Notes under the pieces: model-generated
Told to the model about the DNA's origin: nothing
The model's input: only the letters and a program-made list of their open reading frames with translations
Databases searched by the model: none
Part shown: positions 8,760 through 11,360 of the stretch, piece after piece
Layout of the letters: each line of letters opens with the position of its first letter
How positions within the stretch are numbered: the first letter of the stretch is position 1
Assembly: GCA_022600695.1 (NCBI GenBank)
Contig: JAHZJY010000139.1
Span: 1-11,360, forward strand
DNA length: 11,360 nt
Reading direction: 5' to 3'
DNA from: Actinomycetes bacterium
GTDB lineage: Bacteria; Actinomycetota; Actinomycetes; Mycobacteriales; Mycobacteriaceae
Made by a program: the position numbers and the translations under genes

Positions 8760-9928
8760 TGACCGGCGGTCTGTCCGGCAAGGCGGCGATCGTCGGGATC
8801 GGGGCAACCGATTTCTCCAAGAACTCCGGGCGCAGTGAACTTCGGTTGGCCGCCGAGGCGGTGCAGGCCGCCCTTGCGGATGCCGGGCTGACACCCGCCG
8901 ATGTCGACGGCATGGTGACCTTCACCATGGATTCGAATACCGAGGTCGCCGTCGCACGCGCCACCGGGATCGGTGAGCTGAAGTTCTTCTCCAAGATTCA
9001 CCATGGGGGAGGGGCGGCGTGTGCCACCGTCCAGCAGGCGGCCATCGCGGTGGCGACCGGAGTCGCCGATTGCGTTGTGGCATATCGGGCTTTCAACGAG
9101 CGCTCGGGTATGCGTTTCGGCCAGGTGCAGATGCGGCTCATCCAGGGTGCCGACTCCACCAGCGTCGACAACTCATACTCCTACCCCCACGGGTTGACCA
9201 CGCCGGCCGCGCAGGTGGCAATGATCGCCCGGCGCTATATGCACCTGTCCGGAGCGACCAGTCGCGACTTCGGGGCCATCTCGGTGGCCGACCGACGGCA
9301 TGCCGCAAATAACCCGAACGCCTACTTCTACGGCAAGCCGATCACCATCGAGGACCACCAGGCCTCACGCTGGATCGCCGAACCGCTGCGCCTGCTGGAC
9401 TGTTGTCAGGAGACCGACGGCGGGGTGGCGATCGTGGTGGTCTCCGCGGAGCGTGCCCGCGACCTCACACACCGGCCGGCGATCATCGAGGCCGCGGCCC
9501 AGGGATCGAGCCCGGACCAGTATTCGATGGTGAGTTACTACCGGCCCGAACTCGACGGCCTACCGGAGATGGGGCTGGTGGGCAGGCAGCTGTGGGCTCA
9601 GTCCGGGTTGGCGCCCACTGACATCCAGACCGCGGTGCTCTACGATCACTTCACCCCGTTCACCCTGATTCAGTTGGAAGAGTTGGGATTCTGTGGCAAG
9701 GGTGAGGCCAAGGACTTCATTGCCGACGGTGCGATCGAGATCGGTGGCAGACTGCCGATCAACACCCACGGCGGCCAGTTGGGTGAGGCCTACATTCACG
9801 GGATGAACGGGATCGCCGAGGGTGTGCGGCAGCTTCGCGGCACATCGGTGAACCAGGTCGACGGTGTCGAACACGTACTCGTCACCGCCGGTACCGGGGT
9901 GCCGACCTCGGGTCTGATCCTCGGCTGA
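8759..9928 (+). CDS. ltp2: Ltp2, thiolase-fold steroid side-chain aldolase
   Basis: From the ATG at 8759 the product has 389 residues, against 386 for Rv3540c. It belongs to the SCP-x/lipid-transfer thiolase family: G-K-A-A-I-V-G-I-G-A-T-D-F (7-19) opens the fold, G-G-G-A-A-C (83-88) is in the former nucleophile region and I-N-T-H-G-G-Q-L-G-E-A-Y (334-345) near the end. Tyr295 and Tyr345 align with the two tyrosines reported as catalytic in characterised Ltp2 enzymes. With the ChsH2 DUF35 domain it cleaves the 17-hydroxy-20-carboxyl-CoA ester to a 17-keto steroid and propionyl-CoA, completing side-chain removal. GGGAG (8747-8751) is seven bases before ATG; a GTG three bases earlier is an alternative start. 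TGATG shares one base with the chsH1 stop. It is the last gene of the igr operon. Confidence 0.96.
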   Translation: MTGGLSGKAAIVGIGATDFSKNSGRSELRLAAEAVQAALADAGLTPADVDGMVTFTMDSNTEVAVARATGIGELKFFSKIHHGGGAACATVQQAAIAVATGVADCVVAYRAFNERSGMRFGQVQMRLIQGADSTSVDNSYSYPHGLTTPAAQVAMIARRYMHLSGATSRDFGAISVADRRHAANNPNAYFYGKPITIEDHQASRWIAEPLRLLDCCQETDGGVAIVVVSAERARDLTHRPAIIEAAAQGSSPDQYSMVSYYRPELDGLPEMGLVGRQLWAQSGLAPTDIQTAVLYDHFTPFTLIQLEELGFCGKGEAKDFIADGAIEIGGRLPINTHGGQLGEAYIHGMNGIAEGVRQLRGTSVNQVDGVEHVLVTAGTGVPTSGLILG

Positions 9929-9931
9929 CGG

Positions 9932-9944
9932 CGGGGCCGCCCCG
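9932..9944. terminator. Possible short bidirectional hairpin between ltp2 and the PE-PPE gene
   Basis: CGGGG-CCG-CCCCG can form a five-pair GC stem with a three-base loop in the 31 bases between two converging stop codons. There is no T-run on either side, so it would be at best a weak or non-canonical terminator. Such a stem could also arise by chance at this GC content. Confidence 0.3.
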
Positions 9945-9959
9945 GCATCCGAACAAGCC

Positions 9960-11360
9960 TCAGGTGCCGATGGTGGCGTTCGGATCCAAGACCGCGACCG
10001 CCGCCTGGGCCCACGCCAGGACGCCGACCAGCCCGGCCGTGGTGATGAGACCGACATTGGCCGCGAGCGGGAGGCCGATCGCGTTGACCAGGCCGCCGAT
10101 CAGGTCGCCGTTCAGCACCTGCGAAATCCCGTCGAGGAAAAGGGTGATGTTGTAGGCCGGCAGGACGGTGACGATGGCGTTGATGATGTCCGCCGTGGGC
10201 AGCAGAGCCGCGTAGACGGCGGCGGCCGCGGCGGAGATCCGTTCGGCGACCGCGGTGACGACATCCTGCACGGCGGCGATGAGACTGTCCGGCGTGGGCA
10301 ACGCGAACGACAGCGGCGGCAGCGAGATCGACGCGATCTCCCGGGCGATCGAACCGTCGGGGCCGAAGTCGGCGATGAAATCACTGATCCCCTGCCCGAC
10401 CCCTGCCACGAGCTTCTCCAGGACCTCCAACGGGCTGACCTCAGGGAACAGCCCGAACGGCACCAGCACGTTGGCATCGGGCTGAGTGCCGGTGGCGAAC
10501 CCGTGCGCCGGGTCGCCGTAGCCGAGGTCAACGATCACTTTCAGGACCGGCTGGATCAGATCGGCGATCGGATTGCCGATCAGCGGGATCAACCGCAGTG
10601 GTTCCAGCAGCGGCAGGTTCTCGGTGGGCATGAAGTAGTACTGCTGTGTCGGTGAGGTGGTGGGCAGCGCGATCGCGTCCTCGACCTCCTGTTTGGTGAG
10701 GCAGAAACTGCCCCTGCAGTCCGGTGCGGGCACATATTCGGTGTGCACGAACACGATCCCCAGTCCAGCGTTGAGAACGGACAGGAAGTTCAGCGGGTAA
10801 CGCGGGAAGTCCGCGAAGCCGTCATATTCCCGCGCGTAACTCACTGTGGGATAGGCGTCGTCGGGGATCGCGCCGTAGAACGGGATGCCCAGGCTCGGCA
10901 GGTTTAGGTCGGGGAACCGCGACAGGAACCCGCCGTTGGGATTCATCTCGTTGGCGACGAGAACGAATTCGATCGAGTCCTGCAGGCCGGCGGGGATCGT
11001 CGGCGGGCCGTCCGGGGTGGCCGGGGGATGAGGGACGAATCCGGCCTGCAGCAGAGACGAGATGATCGAACTCTGGGAGTAACCGAACACCGATGTCGTC
11101 GTTCCATCCGGCAGCAGCGCCAACGTATCCGACAGGATCGTCATGCCTTGGGCGACCGAAGTGTCCAGCGGCAGGCTTTTCACCCCGGTGATCGGGTAGA
11201 GGCCCTCCGGGGTGAACACCACCTGGGGCGCTTCGGCCCCATCCGGGCTGTTCGGAATGATGTAGAAGTCCATCACGGTGTCGACGTAATTCGACGACGG
11301 GATCGGGACCCCGCTGGGGCCGAGGATGACGGGTTGAGTGGCAGCCGCCGGTTGGACCGC
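9960..11360 (-). CDS. PE-PPE domain serine hydrolase-like protein (5' end outside window)
   Basis: The frame is open from the window edge to TGA at 9962-9960, giving 466 visible residues. The first reads A-V-Q-P-A-A-A-T-Q-P, then V-I-L-G-P-S-G-V-P-I-P-S-S-N-Y-V-D, the usual opening of a PE-PPE (PF08237) alpha/beta-hydrolase domain. The nucleophile motif G-Y-S-Q-S puts the serine at visible residue 95. A-R-E-Y-D-G-F-A-D-F-P and L-G-Y-G-D-P-A-H-G-F also fit. Two cysteines flank D-C-R-G-S-F-C, a possible disulfide. The C-terminal third is alanine-, leucine- and valine-rich, possibly membrane- or envelope-associated. Such proteins are cell-envelope esterases where tested. Its place beside ltp2 is that of PPE63 (Rv3539), but no PPE or PE domain is visible; the unseen start may encode a signal peptide or such a domain. 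The GTG-ATG at 11276 lies inside the domain and is not the true start. Confidence 0.85.
   Translation of the reverse strand, partial: AVQPAAATQPVILGPSGVPIPSSNYVDTVMDFYIIPNSPDGAEAPQVVFTPEGLYPITGVKSLPLDTSVAQGMTILSDTLALLPDGTTTSVFGYSQSSIISSLLQAGFVPHPPATPDGPPTIPAGLQDSIEFVLVANEMNPNGGFLSRFPDLNLPSLGIPFYGAIPDDAYPTVSYAREYDGFADFPRYPLNFLSVLNAGLGIVFVHTEYVPAPDCRGSFCLTKQEVEDAIALPTTSPTQQYYFMPTENLPLLEPLRLIPLIGNPIADLIQPVLKVIVDLGYGDPAHGFATGTQPDANVLVPFGLFPEVSPLEVLEKLVAGVGQGISDFIADFGPDGSIAREIASISLPPLSFALPTPDSLIAAVQDVVTAVAERISAAAAAVYAALLPTADIINAIVTVLPAYNITLFLDGISQVLNGDLIGGLVNAIGLPLAANVGLITTAGLVGVLAWAQAAVAVLDPNATIGT

Overview
The window is GC-rich actinobacterial DNA, almost certainly from a mycobacterium (Mycobacterium or Mycolicibacterium, not M. 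tuberculosis itself). The case rests on gene content and order, recognisable KstR and KstR2 operator palindromes, frequent GTG starts and a PE-PPE-domain hydrolase at the right end. It is the distal part of the cholesterol catabolic cluster. The order matches, inverted, the M. tuberculosis segment Rv3550 to Rv3539: echA20, Rv3549c, Rv3548c, ddn (Rv3547), fadA5, cyp125, fadE28, fadE29, chsH2, chsH1, ltp2, then a PE-PPE protein at the PPE63 position.

Layout. Bases 1-35 hold the start of echA20 (minus). A perfect KstR2 palindrome (53-68) separates it from two plus-strand short-chain dehydrogenases (83-847 and 874-1779), which belong with ring C/D degradation. Converging on them from the right is a minus-strand unit: fadA5 (2667-3827), an NTF2/SnoaL-like coding segment (about 2266-2670) and a deazaflavin-dependent nitroreductase of the Ddn family (1792-2265). 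A perfect KstR operator (3839-3852) lies between fadA5 and cyp125 and appears to control both divergent promoters. To the right runs the igr-type operon on the plus strand (3949-9928): cyp125, fadE28, fadE29, chsH2, chsH1, ltp2. Its last five genes overlap or nearly overlap. A minus-strand PE-PPE hydrolase (9960 to beyond 11360) converges on it.

How the genes work together (family knowledge). Cyp125 oxidises the sterol side-chain terminus at C26/27. FadA5 performs the thiolysis that ends the second beta-oxidation round. FadE28-FadE29 (ChsE1-ChsE2) dehydrogenate the remaining three-carbon side-chain acyl-CoA, ChsH1-ChsH2 hydrate it, and Ltp2 with the ChsH2 DUF35 domain performs the retro-aldol cleavage giving androstenedione-type product and propionyl-CoA. 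KstR controls side-chain and upper-ring genes; KstR2 controls late ring C/D genes, so the window spans the boundary between the two regulons.

No undescribed system is evident. The most unusual points are local: an NTF2-like segment fused in frame, with no stop and no obvious start, to the nitroreductase; two changed active-site tyrosine positions in that nitroreductase; a compact divergent promoter whose single KstR operator serves both sides; and a perfect 14-bp tandem duplication at the junction of the two SDR genes. There is no gene-free stretch over 300 bases, and I see no tRNA, rRNA, CRISPR or insertion sequence.
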